64,000 nucleotides of DNA from Phanerochaete sordida (GCA_019973155.2 BPQB01000052.1:124001-188000); one strand, 5' to 3'. Positions 44,167 through 57,350 are shown, counted from the stretch's first letter. Numbers and translations are program-made. Notes: generated from the letters alone by a model not told the origin.

Positions 44167-44940
44167 TGAAGTTTCATACCACACCAATTGGTGTCCGGCG
44201 CAATATATCACATCCCACTAATGGAGTAACTAAGCCTAGCATGCCCTCTTGGCCTCCGGCAGCCCTCGGCATGTCTCGGGAACGCTATATACAGTAACCC
44301 AATCAGCGGAGCCTCAATGCCGAGCCCCAGGACGCTGCCTGGGCCGTGCACCACGCCAGAAAACCCTGGAAAATCGTGGAAAAGAGCTCATATATTCCTC
44401 GCTCGCGTGGCAAAGCCCAGGGCGCGCTTCCCTGGCTGCCGCGGCGCCGGCGCTCGCCGGCCCACGCTCGCTGGCGCCTTCCCGCCCGCTGCGCGTTGGC
44501 GCTTTCCCGCCCTCCCGCATGCCGGCGCCTTCCCGCCCTCCCGCACGCCGGCGTCTTCCCGCTTCCCTCGCGTTGGCGCCTCGTGCGCGCCGGCGCCTTC
44601 TCGCCACCCGCGCGCCGGCGCCCTTCTTCTCGCGCGAACGCCGGCGCCTTCCCGCCTCCCGCCCGCCCCCGCCTCAAAAAATGCTCGGCAAAATCGTCGA
44701 TATTCCCAAGAAAATAGAAAATTGTTGTAAAATACTGAACAAATGTGAAAATAATCCTTGAGGAAGAGAACACAGTTCGACGTCCAAAGCGATAGGTTTC
44801 TCACGCTTCAGTCATCTGCAGCCCACTCTGAAAATGTTTCGGAAAAATCACGGATATTCACAAGATATTCGCAAAAAATGCCACAGAAATCACCTTTAAT
44901 TCTGAAAATACTGCTGCACACTCTACATGCTCTCTCCAAC
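44167..44940 (+). repeat. Left inverted repeat of the KDZ element, with internal GC minisatellite
   Basis: Near-identical, in reverse orientation, to 56608-57350 plus 58388-58410. It contains a GC-rich array of degenerate units built on GCCGGCGCCTTCCCGCC (about 44440-44660). It keeps the uninterrupted site ACACCAATTGGTGT at 44181-44194 that is split in the right copy. The open frames across it on both strands are repeat-encoded and not considered genes. Confidence 0.88.
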
Positions 44941-45283
44941 GTATTGCGTCGCGCTCTATACCATTGCCAGGCCGCAAGAGTGGCTGATTGTGCGCCTTTT
45001 GGCGAAAAATGCAAACCTACCCCCACACTAACATATACATGATTGCTTGCAGTAGTACCAGTCACATTATGGTCCCCAAAGCTCAATGTCATTCCTTAAG
45101 GACCTCAATCGTGGCAGCGAGGCGTACTTGCAAGATACTAGCGCGAAGTTTGTAGATCACGTGACCGCACCGCGCGCGATACGCTAAGTCCCGCAAACAG
45201 TCGTCGTCGCGCCGAATCGCCTTATGGCGGGCTCAAACGTAGTATCGTTCTATCAAAAGTACCTATACACACGGACAATATCC

Positions 45284-48200
45284 CTACTCCTCGTCGGACC
45301 AATCAGAATCAGATCCTGAGTCGTCTGCATCGTCGTCGTCGTCGTCCTCGACTGGGCGATAGGAGACTAGCACACGGGACTCAGCTTCGTCGGGCTCCTT
45401 GCCTTCGTCGACTAGTGGTAAGGCGGACGGACTGCTCGCCCACATGCCACTGAACTTGGTTTTGAGACCGCGATGGTATGCTGCCTGCCGATGGGCGTAC
45501 GCCGTCGCCCCTTCGCGCACCACGGGGTCGTCGTAAATGCTGTCGACGTCGGCGCGACGTTTGTCCCAGTCACTGGCGTTGCATTCGAGGCTTTCGAGCA
45601 CGCGCCGCTTCTCCTCCCCGAGCTGATTGTCTTCTTCGTCGAACCGAAGATGTCGAGCCCGAGAGCGTAGATACTCGCTCTTGAGTGCTATAACATATCG
45701 GTCGTCAGTCTCAGGCAGCATCGTCAAGGTATGATGCGCACCTTCTGTCATTCCCTTCATTAACCCCGCAGAAACTGTTCCATCACTCCTGTCCGCCGCC
45801 ATCCATATCCAAGATACCGTCCGCGTTCCTTCTGACACGGTAGCGGAGGCCTGGTCTTCGCCTTGACTGAGGGGCTCCGGCTCCCGCATACAGCGGACGT
45901 GCCTGTGCTCGAGCACCCGCCACTCACGCAGCCATTCTCCAGGCCCGACGAGCGATAGCTTCGCGCGATGCGCAGCGCGATACTTCTCCGCGAAGCCCTT
46001 GATCTTCTCTTCGTTGCTATCAAGTCGCTTCATGGCCCTTGTAAGCGATCCCTGGTGCCGGACGTTGCGCTGCTTGAACGTGACGAGACGGGCCTTGACA
46101 TGCAGCTGGATGCGCAGCTTGTCGAGTGAGTCACGTAGTTGTCCGTCGCGGAGCCGGTCTTCGAGCGGTATTAGGCCGTTCGTACAGGCCTCCAGCGATG
46201 CTGAGTCAAGGGAGGAAGGGAGGAAGAGCGGCTGCTCCTCCGCGGGGTCGTGGAGTTCAACGAACTCTTCTTGTACCACTTTCCGGCGCCGTAGCCTCGC
46301 AGGCAGTGAACTGCCTCCATCTTCGTTGGCGGCTTTACGGCGTTCAAGCTGATAGTGTGCAAGGAGCTGGGCGACGGGAGGCATGTAGACTGCCTGCACG
46401 AGGCGGACGGCGTTCAAGCGCCGGCGCAGAACGGCACGCTTCTCGAGGACTTCCAAGGTGCGTTGGGGCCCGTCGTTCCCGCGCGGGTATTTGAGCTTGA
46501 ACCGCCTCCTGAGAACATATGATTTGTGAGCTCTACATCAGCGGATGAGAGCACTGTGTACGTACTGTTGATCCTCGATGTCGAGGAGCTCCCCCAGCAT
46601 ACTGGCCGGCGAGATCTCGTGGAGACTAAACCTGCCCTCGGCAGCCTCTTTTTCATCTTCCTCGGCGAGCTGAAGCCGGATATCAGCCTCTGTGAGACCT
46701 GGAGTGAATGTCAGCTCGTTATCACCGGCGCAGCGAAGGTTCGTACCTGACGGCGGAACGAAGTAGGGGTCGTCACGCGCGACATCTGCTTCCCAAGCGT
46801 CCGCTTCCGCAATCCATTGTGCAACATTTGCAGGGTCGAGGCCGTGAGAGTAATCCTCGAATATTATCTTGAACTTCGCGCCCTCAACGCGTGCTTTCTT
46901 GTGCCGACGGCTAAGGCTCGCGCCTGGGCTGGAATTAGACACACGCTAACCAGGTATTGACACGAATACGCACCCATATCGACATACTTGAGGTGATTCG
47001 ACCACTGGAAATGGTCTTCCAGGGTGTCGTGTCTGGAGCCCGGGCCCATCTCGCGTGTGCTCGTAGCGGTACCTTCGTGACGGAACCATCCGCGCTCGAT
47101 CTCCTCCCCGTCCGTCCTGCAGGATCCCCACCGAAGGTTGAGGGAGAACTGATTATGTCCCTCTTCTTTGTGCCCGTTGAAGTGATACTTCGGGATGGCG
47201 TACCGCACTTGACCTTCGGGGAGTGCGACGCGGAGGTGAGCGGGGAAGTTTTCGGCGGTCCATCTGCGTTCGCGGTTCTTGATCCATTGACAGACAATGT
47301 CGTAGGATAGGACGACTGGGATGCCCTGGGCTTGGAGTGCCAGGGTGGAGGCGACGACGTAGTCCATGCTACAGTACCTAGTGGAAGAGTTAGTACGGAG
47401 CGAGATAAATCATATATGCGACGCACCGTTCGCCTTTCTGCAAGTCAACTACTCCGTTGGGCAAGACGAAGCCATGACGTGCGCACACTGCCATGGCGAC
47501 GCCAGTCTGCGCATATCCCTTGTTCCAGCGAGTGTTTGCGTGCAGCAGCGCTTTGAATCCTGTGCATGTACTCATCTAAACGGCCATCAGAAGTGGGTCA
47601 AAATAGCGGGAAGGAGGACTTACGTCGGCCTCGTCGGCGTACTTGAGGACGTAGTCCTCATAATCAGACGTCTCCACAAAAAACGCGTCACCCGCGATCA
47701 GGCCAGGGTCTCGGGCGTTGTTCGAGACCGCGCGACGCTTGAGACGGAAGTTCGCATCAATTGCGATGAACAGCGTGTAGAGGTACCTGTAATTCATTGT
47801 CAGCAATTTCTTGCGCATCGGCTGCAGGGAGAACTCACCTCAAGTCGTCGGAGATCGAGTCCCAGTTCGGGGGGAGGTTGCGAGAAGGATCCGGGCAAGC
47901 CGGGCAGCGCAAAGCTAGGGAACCGGGAGGGATCTGCCGGATACCGTCGGGAATGTGACCGCGGCCGGCTCGCTTTAGCATCTTGAGATGACGCCATTCA
48001 CGCACGACGCGCAGAAATGATTTGAGCCTGTCCTGGAGTCGGTTGGTGAGCCGCAGTGATCGTCGTCATTGAATTCAAGCGTCACTCACATATCGTTTTG
48101 CCAGCCCAGTGTTGTCGGTCAACCTTACCAATGAAAGGTAGTAATCGTAGGCCGTGAGTTTGCCTTGCAGAGTGAGCATGTGGAACTGCTCGAGCATCTG

Positions 48201-49142
48201 GAAGGTGAAGAACGTCGTCGGATCGGTAGATGTCGCAGGGTAGAGACCGGCGCGAAGGAGTTGTTGGACGCGATCTCCCGCTTGTCCCGCCCGGTCGCAT
48301 CGGCAAAATAGGACGGTTACTGGATGGATGCCATTGGTATGGAAGACAACGGAGGCGCGAGGGCCGTATTCCGGCGAAGCGCAGCAATCGCCAGCTGCGT
48401 GGCCGAGCTGGACACAGACTCCAACGTCCTGGAGAGTGACGCGCTCGAAGAATGCGCCGTTCCACCGCTAAGAACATATGCATGTTAGTGTGATAAATTT
48501 AAGGATATCGACACGCGTACCTTCACACGGTGATACGGACTCGTCTCGTGCTGCTCCATACAGCACCGTCGACAGACAACGCCGATGCTATGACAGTCGT
48601 CGCAGCGATATGTTGGCTTATCTTGTGATTTGCCCTTGCACTTCGGGCAGTTGTCCACGTCCGCCCCTCTTAGCCCCTCCCGACGTAATAGCTCGGCGAG
48701 CCACTTCTCCTTCTCTTTCTCCCACTCGAGCAACACCTTGTCGTGTTCCTGAAGTAGAACGTTAGCCTGAGAGAGGAGAACGATGCTGATGTGTCCTCAC
48801 TAATGTCACAAACACATTTTGGCCTCGTCGTCGCGATCCCTTACTCTGTGGGGCCTCGGTTGTGGGAAGCGGTACCAACGCTGGATCGGGAGCTTCATCT
48901 TCGCATACGAAATCCATCCATGGGGATGGTTCGATGCTGCCGCTGCCGGACGGCTGTGTGCCTGGAGGTGGTTTCGGTGGTGAGGCAGGAGTGTGGAAGG
49001 CGATCTTCTCGCGCCGGACACGTCGGCCGTCGCGCGAGACCTCGTCTACGTGTGCGACATGGTTCTTCCGCGGGGCGAAGGGGTTGATCTCGTACAAATC
49101 AGTCTCTTCCTCCTCGCAGTTCCGCTTCCTGCCGCGGGCCAT
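45284..49142 (-). CDS. KDZ transposase with CxC2-like zinc cluster
   Basis: Multi-exon gene on the minus strand. The N-terminus carries an acidic segment and a basic patch, then a Cys cluster: CPKCKGK, RCDDCHS, VCRRCCMEQHETSPYHRV, typical of the CxC2-like domain that precedes KDZ transposases. The DDE-type core follows: IDANFRLKR (first Asp), LSYDIVCQW (second Asp), then IPKYHFNGH, SLNLRWGSCRTDGEEIERGW (Glu) and GPGSRHDTLEDHFQWSN. The C-terminus is a long charged helical region ending in an Asp/Ser-rich tail. Exon joins I checked (for example VTL|EHDKV and VDMG|PGASL) keep phase, and no in-frame stop is seen, so it may be active. KDZ enzymes move cut-and-paste DNA transposons common in agaricomycetes. 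Confidence 0.88.
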
Positions 49143-51289
49143 GGAGTGTGGACTCTAGGTCTGTCGGCCGGGATAACGGTAGGGGGAAGGGGGCGAAATC
49201 CTCGATATTCGGCATCGACGTATGGATCTTTTTTGCGGCGGCTGCGACTACGGCACGAGCACCAAACAGGGAGCCGTTCTACCCAGCTTCAAGAGCTGTC
49301 AAGCGGCGTGGAACCTCAATAAAGCTGATCACGCACCTGCGCCAGAAGGCGTCATGTCGAGCATTGCATCTACATAAGTCTCCGCTCTCTAGTGTTGCTG
49401 GGTGGCGGTCTTGCGACAATTCAACGCCTGTAGACAAGTACTTGACGACAGTGGAGGTGAGACGAACGGCGGGCTATGTTTTGGTGAGAATTTGGTCTGT
49501 ACCTTGCTCGGATCAGGCGCACCATGACAGCAGACATAAAGCCGCTCGCTGCAAGCGAAGCAAACGACCCGTATGGTCGTCCGGATGCCTTGAATAGAGG
49601 AGGGATCTTGTGCAGCTGCCAGTCCTGCGAGGCGGATATTGTCGGCAAAGTTCCCGACGAAGTCTCGAACCTACTGGCGCCATTCAGCACACACTCAGGT
49701 CGATTTCCGTACTACGTACCACAGGACTGCGACAGGCGAGGATTGGGGAAGGCAGCGACGGTGGAGGTGGAGCTGGTGAAGTTCGAAGACAAGCTGGCAC
49801 CGCCAAAGTAGCGCCCAATCCTCCTCCGTCCTGACTTAGCCTCGACGCGAAGGTGAATACTACATGCAGACAAATCTAGATACCGTGCATGCGCTGGACA
49901 GTTTGCGTCGCCATAAGGCGGCGTATTTATCTGAGAGACACGGTGAGCATTTGTCAGATACAGCGGACAGTGCAGACTTCGCGAGACATGTCTCTCCGCT
50001 ACGGGTATACGCCAACACACTGGTGTTGCGAGTGTCAGAGAATATACTCCAGGCACATACATGGGTATGGGACAGATATTATTGACAACTATTTCAGCTG
50101 TAGGTTGGGGTGGGTAAAGTCGTGTGCGGCTTGGAGCAAGTGCGCACCCACTTCCGTGCAGTGTGCTTCCTGGCCGTAACGGCACTGCTCACGCTGCACG
50201 CCAGCACGGGGATGAATGTGGATTGCGGCATCTACATGGGTGAGTGTACAGACAGACGGAAAATGCACAGCGCCATGATACCCTACGCAGCCGGCCGGTT
50301 ACAAGTACGCAAACCGCGAAGACCGCTGCTGCAACGGGACAGCGAACCTCCAGAGGGGTAGCATACCGTGTAAGCTGCACGGTGCCGCTGTGCCAGATGC
50401 TGCGTTCGTGACCAACCGTCTTCCACAGCAGACTATCTGCGGGCTTTTCGAACGAACTACGACTACACACTGCGTGCAGTCTCGCGCGGCAGTCGGTGCA
50501 CTTCGCGGGCTCTCTACACAGAGACCCGCTATCGATATCTTGTGCAGCGACGGACGTACTGTGCGGGCCTGCGTATGTGGATCTATGCAGGTAGGCTGCT
50601 CATCTCAACGCTAGTTCGCCGCTGCCTGTCGTGCAGTGGCCATGCATCGTTGCGCCGGTCTGCATGTGCAGGGATATGGCAGCCGGCAGGCCGCTGGTAT
50701 CCGTACACGAGCCCGTCTCTTCGTGGTTGTGCTACCGCGTGATCATGGTCTCACGCTGGCCTACATGTGCGGGCATATGTGAACGAACTTCGAACTCGTC
50801 ATCTGTACACGAATCCGACAAGAGTCCGAGCGAGTAGCAGCATGTCATGTGGCGGCCGTGCTAACATTGCGGTTGTATCGCTGCTACGAGGGTGCTACGT
50901 CTGTCTATGTAGTCAAAAAGTCTCTATGCACATATGTCTCCGTCTCTACATAGTTATACAACATCGCCCGTGCCTTCGAACATCAGCTGCTGCTGCTGCA
51001 TTTTTCTGTCTCTGGTGCCGGTTGGGCAGAACTCGTCTGCTCGCACACCGTTCGCGACGTTCCGCGCGCGGCTGACTGATCTCCGTGTAATGATAAAATA
51101 TTGTCATGAGGCCAGGACTATACATGCACAGCAACAGTAGATAATGAGCAGGTATTCAGCAAACATGGGCGGTATCAAGCTACTTGTCGCGGGCGACGAT
51201 AAGACCACATGAGCGCGAGCGAGATCACCGAGACAACAAGAAATGCGACCGAAGCCACGGCAACAAGAACAATGGCATCGGGATCAGGG
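49143..51289. other. Non-coding interior of the KDZ element
   Basis: Between the transposase start and the next minus-strand gene there are only short frames without domains. It presumably contains the transposase promoter. Confidence 0.4.
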
Positions 51290-53161
51290 CTAGTTCCTAA
51301 ACTGCCGCTGCTTTGACTCGTTATCGACGAACCACACCATCGCGGCGCCCTCATCAGTAAACAGTCTGCCGTATCTCTCGGCATGCTGGCCGAGACCTGC
51401 CTCGTATGCCGCCCTGGAATACCAATGCGTCAGCTCGTTGCCCAAGGCGTACATAGTCGAGAACTCACCTGGTGTAGTGCACGCCGGGTTCGAGGCCCCG
51501 CAGTACGACCCAGACGACAATAGGTGGGGAAGGGGGGCGCGAGTTGACAGCGGCGGAACGATCTGCGATTCGGCGGTGAGTGTGACGTCGAGATCGAGGG
51601 CGGCGATGAGGAAACTACCATCGTCGGGATCCGTGCTTTCGATGGTCGAGACGGTCGAGTCGCTGGAGACCGTGTGGAGGCTCGGCATGGAGCTCGGGGC
51701 GCTGGGCGATCGGATCCTCGCCAGCGACGCACGAATGCTCTCCCAGTGGGCTCGCTCGAGTGATTCGCGATTCATCCAGCGGGATGGCTCGAGTGCTTCG
51801 CGATCCGTAGGCGAAGCCGCGCGACTGGCGCCAGAGGAAAGCGACGGCGAGGATGGGTCGACGAGGGTCGTCGTGGTCCTCGATGAACGGTCGGAAGTCG
51901 TCCTCGTCGTCGAGGACGCGGGCGGAGGCGCAGCGGCGTTGGTGCTTGTAGCCCTTGACGAGCGTCCAGCGGCCGAAGACGCCGTCGTCGTCGAGGACGC
52001 GGGAGGAGGCGCAGCGGCGGTGGTGCTTGTAGCCCTTGATGAGCGTCCGGCGGTCGCCGCCGTCGTCGTCGTCGTCGAGGAAGCGGGCGGAGGCGCAGCG
52101 GCGCTGGCGCTTGTAGCCCTGGACGATCGACTGGCGGTCGACTGCGGCGTCCAAGCCGAGGATGCTGGCGGAGCACCATCCGCGCGGGTGCTTGTTGTTC
52201 TCGACGAGCGGCTGCCAGCCGATGCTGAGGACGGCGGTGGAGGAGCGCCGCGCGCCGCGTGCGTGCTTGTTGTTCTCGACGAGCGGCTGCCAGCCGATGC
52301 TGAGGACGGCGGTGGAGGAGCGCCGCGCGTCGCGTGCATGCTTGCATTTCTCGACGAACGGCCCGCTGACGTCGTCGACGTCGTCGACGGTGCTGGCGGA
52401 GCGGCGGTGGGAGCGGGAGCGGGGGCCGCGCGAGCAGGAGCGGGGGCCGCGCGAGCAGGAGCGGGAGCATCCGGAACGAGCGCCCAGTCTTCAGCGGGAC
52501 GAGCGTCCATGACGGTGCGCACAGCGGCGACGAGCTCGGGGGTGGAGTCGAAGTCGACGCCATTGAGCTCGGCGAGAGCACGGAGGCGTTCGACCCAGAT
52601 TTTGCGCGTAATGACCGGACCGCAAATGTTCCCCGCGCACACGCGCATGCCGCGGAATCTACCGCTGATGTGTGCCCGGCGGTAGTGATCCCAAAACGTA
52701 TCCCATGCGTCGTATGACTGTTGGTGGGCTTTCGACTTACCCAGAACCATCGGCCCCACCGTGCCCCTTCAGAAAGCGTCAGCCAAACAGAAAAGCGGGG
52801 TTTTAAGTACACTCACCAGTCGGGGCATACCCCGAAATCAAAGATGGGGCCGTCGCCGCCACGCCACAAGATGTACACGGGTAGTTTCATGTGAGAGAAG
52901 TCGGGGTTGATCTCGTCCTCCGCATATTCACCAGGCATGAGCAGACCGCTCGCTCGCATGAGCGACGCTCCGGGTGAGATTTGCTCGCTGGCGCGCTGTC
53001 AGTTATGCGACTGCAGACTGATCGGGGACGTACTGGATGCTGAGGGCTTGGAGAAGGGCGACAAGAGGGTCGACATCGTCGGAGAGCCCGAGACCCGTGA
53101 CGTCGACGACGTGAACCTGGCACTTCAGCCTGCAGGTGCAAATTTTGCTGAAGAGGGGCAT
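51290..53161 (-). CDS. Repeat-rich protein of unknown function, probable KDZ cargo
   Basis: Spliced model (minus): 53161-53034, 52987-52817, 52766-51290 (591 aa). The N-terminal 170 residues look folded (VHVVDVTGLGLSDDVDPLVA, then VYILWRGGDGPIFDF, GPMVLGKSKAH, YDAWDTFWDHY). The arrangement of Trp, Gly-Pro and a late helix is reminiscent of the RNase H1 N-terminal/viroplasmin fold, but only weakly. The middle is built of tandem units around RSSRATSTxAAAPPPASS. The C-terminus (HWYSRAAYEAGLGQ to AAMVWFVDNES) is folded again. Another coding-looking exon lies at about 53180-53285, so the true start may be further upstream. It sits between transposase and HMG-like gene inside the inverted repeats, hence likely carried by the element. 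Confidence 0.6.
51880..52380. repeat. Coding minisatellite
   Basis: Six or seven degenerate units of about 75-90 bp encode RSSRxTSTxxAxPPPASS in the gene above. Two adjacent units near 52187-52267 and 52268-52348 are almost identical over about 81 bp, showing recent unit duplication; copy number is likely to vary between strains. Confidence 0.8.
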
Positions 53162-53441
53162 CGGAGAGTAGGTCGGGTCCTGGGGGGAGCAGCGAGCGGG
53201 ACGATGGAGTTTATAAGGACTTCGAGGCGACGGATAAACGCGCGCTCGATGACGAGCGAAATGGCGTCCCCACGAGTGTCGAGCTAGGCGATACACAAGC
53301 AGTATTTCACTGACCGAACACGCCAAGGGTTTACCTTATCCGGCAGTGGCGTAAACAGCTTGGGCGGGGCTGCCAGGGTGAGTTGCAAATTCCTCGATTT
53401 TTCTGGCTTGCACTCACCACACCCCTCATCACCTGAGCACC

Positions 53442-56402
53442 TTGCACGCCATGCCGCGCGACGTCGACGAGATAACAGAGTCGGAGGCTCCCCTACTTCC
53501 ACCGACAGCCAGTGCACGTGTGCTGGAGGGTGCTTCGGCAACGCTTCAGACCACTCAGGGCCCTGCGGACGGCTCTCCGCCGCGTCAGAATGTCCCACAG
53601 GACGATCCAGAAGACAACGAAGACTCACCTCGCAAAAGCAACAAGGACGGAAAGCGCAGACGCGTGGAGACAGACGCAGACTGGCACAACGAGGAAGATG
53701 AGGGCGACGGGGAGGAGGAGGAGGAGGCGGACGATGACGACGACGGCGACGGTGATGAGGGCGGCGACGGGGAGGGCGACGGGGAGGGCGGCAACGAGGG
53801 CGGCAACGAGGGCGGCAACGAGGGCGGCGACGAGATGGGCGGCGAGGCAGGCGGCAGCATCAAAGGCAGTGGAGCAGGGCCATCTTCTACCGAATTCGGT
53901 GATCGTCCTCTCCCCAGGAGACGCGCCAAAACGCGTGCCGAGCGCGAGACAGCCAAGGGTGGGAAACCTGGGATGCCTAATCGCTTCAAGGGCGCCGAGC
54001 GCGAGCTGCTAGACAAGCTCCAGCCCCAATATGAAACGGCGGTCGAGCTGGGCAAACAAAGGCTCTTCGACGACTTCTACGCCGACGTCGAGAAGAAGTA
54101 CTGGGAGACGTTCACTTGGGAGGAGGCGAAGGCGTCGATTGGCTCGAAGGCTGAACGCTGGGATAAGGGCGAAGTTATTTGGCGGACGAATGAGGTACGC
54201 ACCGTTTTCTCCTGCATTCACCGTATCACGCCAACCTCTTCTAGTCTTTTCGTAGCCATTTTCGCTACCAAGGGGATAACGCCGCCGCGGGGACCAAGAA
54301 CCTGTGGGCGAAGTCTCTTGCCCACCTGAATGACAACAATGAACGTAAGAAGAAGAGGACTAAAAAGCAGGCGGCTTACCTGCTTTGGTACAACGACCAC
54401 AAGGACGCCGTTCGCGCCGAGATGACAAGCCGAGGCATGACGGATATCGGCCAGCTGAACAGCGTCGCATCCGCGCTCTTCAAGGAGCTGCCCACCGAGG
54501 TGCAGGCTGACTACAAGAAGCGGGCCGACGACATGAAGGCGAAGGCGGTGGAGGACACTGCGCGGGTCGCGGGGAAATCGCCTGAGCTGACAGACGCAGA
54601 AATAGCGAGGTGAGTACCGCAGTTAGATAAGGATGATCACGCCTCACTCCGAGATACAGCGGAAGGAAGCGTCTGGCGCAGGTGGTGCGCCCTCTATTGG
54701 AAATCATTGCCCAGCGGACGAAGCTGCCGTACATCTGCCTGGTAGCTGGCAGCCTTCCTGCGCCAGGCGAGACCAAGTGCCCGGTCGCATGTGTCCATCT
54801 GGGCGAAACGGCAGATAAGAAGAACTTTGCGAAGTGGGATCCAGAGGGGTTCTCCACGAACGTTCTGGACCACTTCGGACTGTTCCTGAAGGCCGTTGAA
54901 GGTAAGACGATGAGCTTAATGCGTAGACTGAACTACTCACTGAAGTTGTCGTGCAGCTTCCTTGGGGTCGACGGCCGAGCCGCCGGTGCCGACGCCGACG
55001 CCGACGCAGGACCCCGGCGTAGAACCCCGTCCCGGAGCATCAGCCCCTACTCCCAGCATTCCGACCACTCACGAGGGACAGAGCGCACCTCGCACTCCCA
55101 CTTCGCCGCCGCCACCGCTGAGACTGCGACCAGAGGCCAACGCCGATTTGGTGGCGGAAGTCGAGGGGATTGAGCCGCCATCCAGGCGTCATGCGATCAT
55201 CGAAACCCTCAATGGTTTGGCTCTATTCGACTTCGAGACTCACAATAACAAGGCGTCGAACGTGGCTCTTGCGAAGGGTATGGGCCTGGACATTCCTTCG
55301 CAGTTTGCTCCGCCGCCCCCGCCCCCGAAGAGCAGTAAGCGCCCTCGACGTGTCCCGAAGAAGCCGGCGGCAGCTACGGCCAACTCCGAGCGTCGAGTCA
55401 GCCCCCTCGAGAGCGATCCACAACGTCCTCCCTCCCCCAACTCACCTCCCCATCCTCTCGACGGCTCTCCCACGACGCCTGAAGTATCCCAGCCCCCTCC
55501 TCTACCGCCCTCGCCCGCGCAGAACTCCACCCTTTCGCCTATCCACAGCGCTCAGGGCCCGACAGCGGCCGGGCTCCGACAGGCAACCCCACCCCGCCCA
55601 GATGAAGCCCTACCTTGCCCTGCGGAGCAGGAGATACACAGCAGCGACGCAATAGTCGCTAATCCTCCTGCGCGCGGGCGTGGCGAAGATGACGCGGTGC
55701 CGCAGCCACCCGTACAAGGAGATGGTCCAGCGGGCGACGGTGTTGACACCAGCGGCTGGCCCGCTTGGCTCATCGCCCTCCAGAAACGGTATGCTGGTCT
55801 TCCGCTCGAGGGGGAGGCCGCCCAGACTTGGAGCGGCCTGCTAGCGGACTGGGTTGCGTTGGAGCGACTGACGGGCTTCGATTCGCCGGTGAGTACCACG
55901 TCTTCGACGTCTGTAATGATCTGAACGCTTCCCATAGGGCGACGGTTTTGCGACCACTCGTCGCCCGGAAGAGATCGCAAAGTGGATCAATGGCGGGAGA
56001 AGGACGGATGTTTCTATTCCCCAGCCGCGATTCGCCGCGTACACAACGGAATGGCGCGCCTGGTGGGATAGCATCAACCCTGCTTGGCGAGCGCGGCAAG
56101 GGGGGTCGTTGGTTATCGGAGGGACCGGCGACTGGTCTACAATGTTCTACCCGGGGCGCAACGGCTTCGCAACGGTCATAGGAAGTCTATCCGGGCTGAA
56201 AAGGGCTGCAGACGAAGATACATGGGCCGCAGCGGTGAGAGATGTACGCTGGGTGGTAGGCGAGGTACTCGCAGCTCGTCGAGTCCATGGGTGCGTTCAT
56301 TTTGACTGCTACAAATACCTCCACTCACGTTACACTAGATACAAGCGACCTGCGCCGCCGAGTGAGGTCAAGCGCCTCAACAAGAAGAAGAAGACTAAAT
56401 AG
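53442..56402 (+). CDS. HMG-box-like protein with acidic repeats, probable KDZ cargo
   Basis: Spliced model: 53442-54194, 54245-54609, 54660-54901, 54957-55888, 55938-56290, 56339-56402 (902 aa; all phases fit). Residues 80-145 are acidic repeats (GDGEGGNEGGNEGG type). A conserved block follows (PNRFKGAERELLDKL to KYWETFTWEE), the pattern of a protein family that is abundant in agaricomycete genomes. Next is an HMG-box-like segment: AAYLLWYNDHKDAVRAEM, then LFKELPTEVQADYKKRADD. A Pro-rich middle leads to a Trp-rich C-terminal domain (EWRAWWDSINPAW, VIGGTGDWSTMFYPGRNG) and a Lys-rich end. Probably a DNA-binding protein; being inside the element it may help transposition or be a passenger. A second ATG at 53451 is an equally good start. 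Confidence 0.7.
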
Positions 56403-56607
56403 AGCGTCCCCTTCGCTTCACCGTCAAGGTCTTTCGCCTCCCGTCCTCTGCACATTAGCATTACCTTGTATTGGGCCGCTTGGGCCGCTGTGTCTAGCTG
56501 GTTATAATATATGCTGTATTTCTTGAGGAGTTTTCCGGAAATGCATGAAGACAGCTTCCTTCTGGCATGCAAATGGAATATGACGCCCTGCTGTACATTG
56601 AAACGAA

Positions 56608-57350
56608 CATGTAGAGTGTGCAGCAGTATTTTCAGAATTAAAGGTGATTTTTGTGGCATTTTCTGCGAATATCTTGTGAATATCCGTGATTTTTCCGAAA
56701 CATTTTCAGAGTGGGCTGCAGATGACTGGAGCGTGAGAAACCTATCGCTTTGGACGTCGAACTGTGTTCTCTTCCTCAAGGATTATTTTCACATTTGTTC
56801 AGTATTTTACAACAATTTTCCATTTTCTTGGGAATATCGACGATTTTGCCGAGCATTTTTTGAGGCGGGGGCGGGCGGGAGGCGGGAAGGCGCCGGCGTT
56901 CACGCGAGAAGAAGGGCGCCGGCGCGCGGGTGGCGAGAAGGCGCCGGCGCGCACGAGGCGCCAACGCGAGGGAAGCGGGAAGACGCCGGCGTGCGGGAGG
57001 GCAGGAAGGCGCCGGCATGCGGGAGGGCGGGAAAGCGCCAACGCGCAGCGGGCGGGAAGGCGCCAGCGAGCGTGGGCCGGCGAGCGCCGGCGCCGCGGCA
57101 GCCAGGGAAGCGCGTCCTGGGCTTTGCCACGCGAGCGAGGAATATATGAGCTCTTTTCCACGATTTTCCAGGGTTTTCTGGCGTGGTGCACGGCCCAGGC
57201 AGCGTCCTGGGGCTCGGCATTGAGGCTCCGCTGATTGGGTTACTGTATATAGCGTTCCCGAGACATGCCGAGGGCTGCCGGAGGCCAAGAGGGCATGCTA
57301 GGCTTAGTTACTCCATTAGTGGGATGTGATATATTGCGCCGGACACCAAT
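56608..57350 (-). repeat. Right inverted repeat of the KDZ element (inner part)
   Basis: Inverted, near-identical copy of the left repeat. Its outer 23 bp are found at 58388-58410, separated by the nested foldback element. Mismatches to the left copy are a few single bases (for example in the bases facing 44815-44890), so the element is young or its ends are homogenised. Confidence 0.87.

Noticed and set aside
44249..44761. 170-codon ORF repeated exactly at 56776-57288
   Set aside because: It lies entirely in the inverted repeat and is GC-minisatellite in composition; open frames exist in several frames of both copies. It is repeat, not a gene.
51438..52685. 415-codon plus-strand ORF
   Set aside because: It is antisense to the minisatellite gene; repeated Val/Glu/Asp units mirror the Ser/Thr repeats, and the minus reading has consistent splicing and folded ends.
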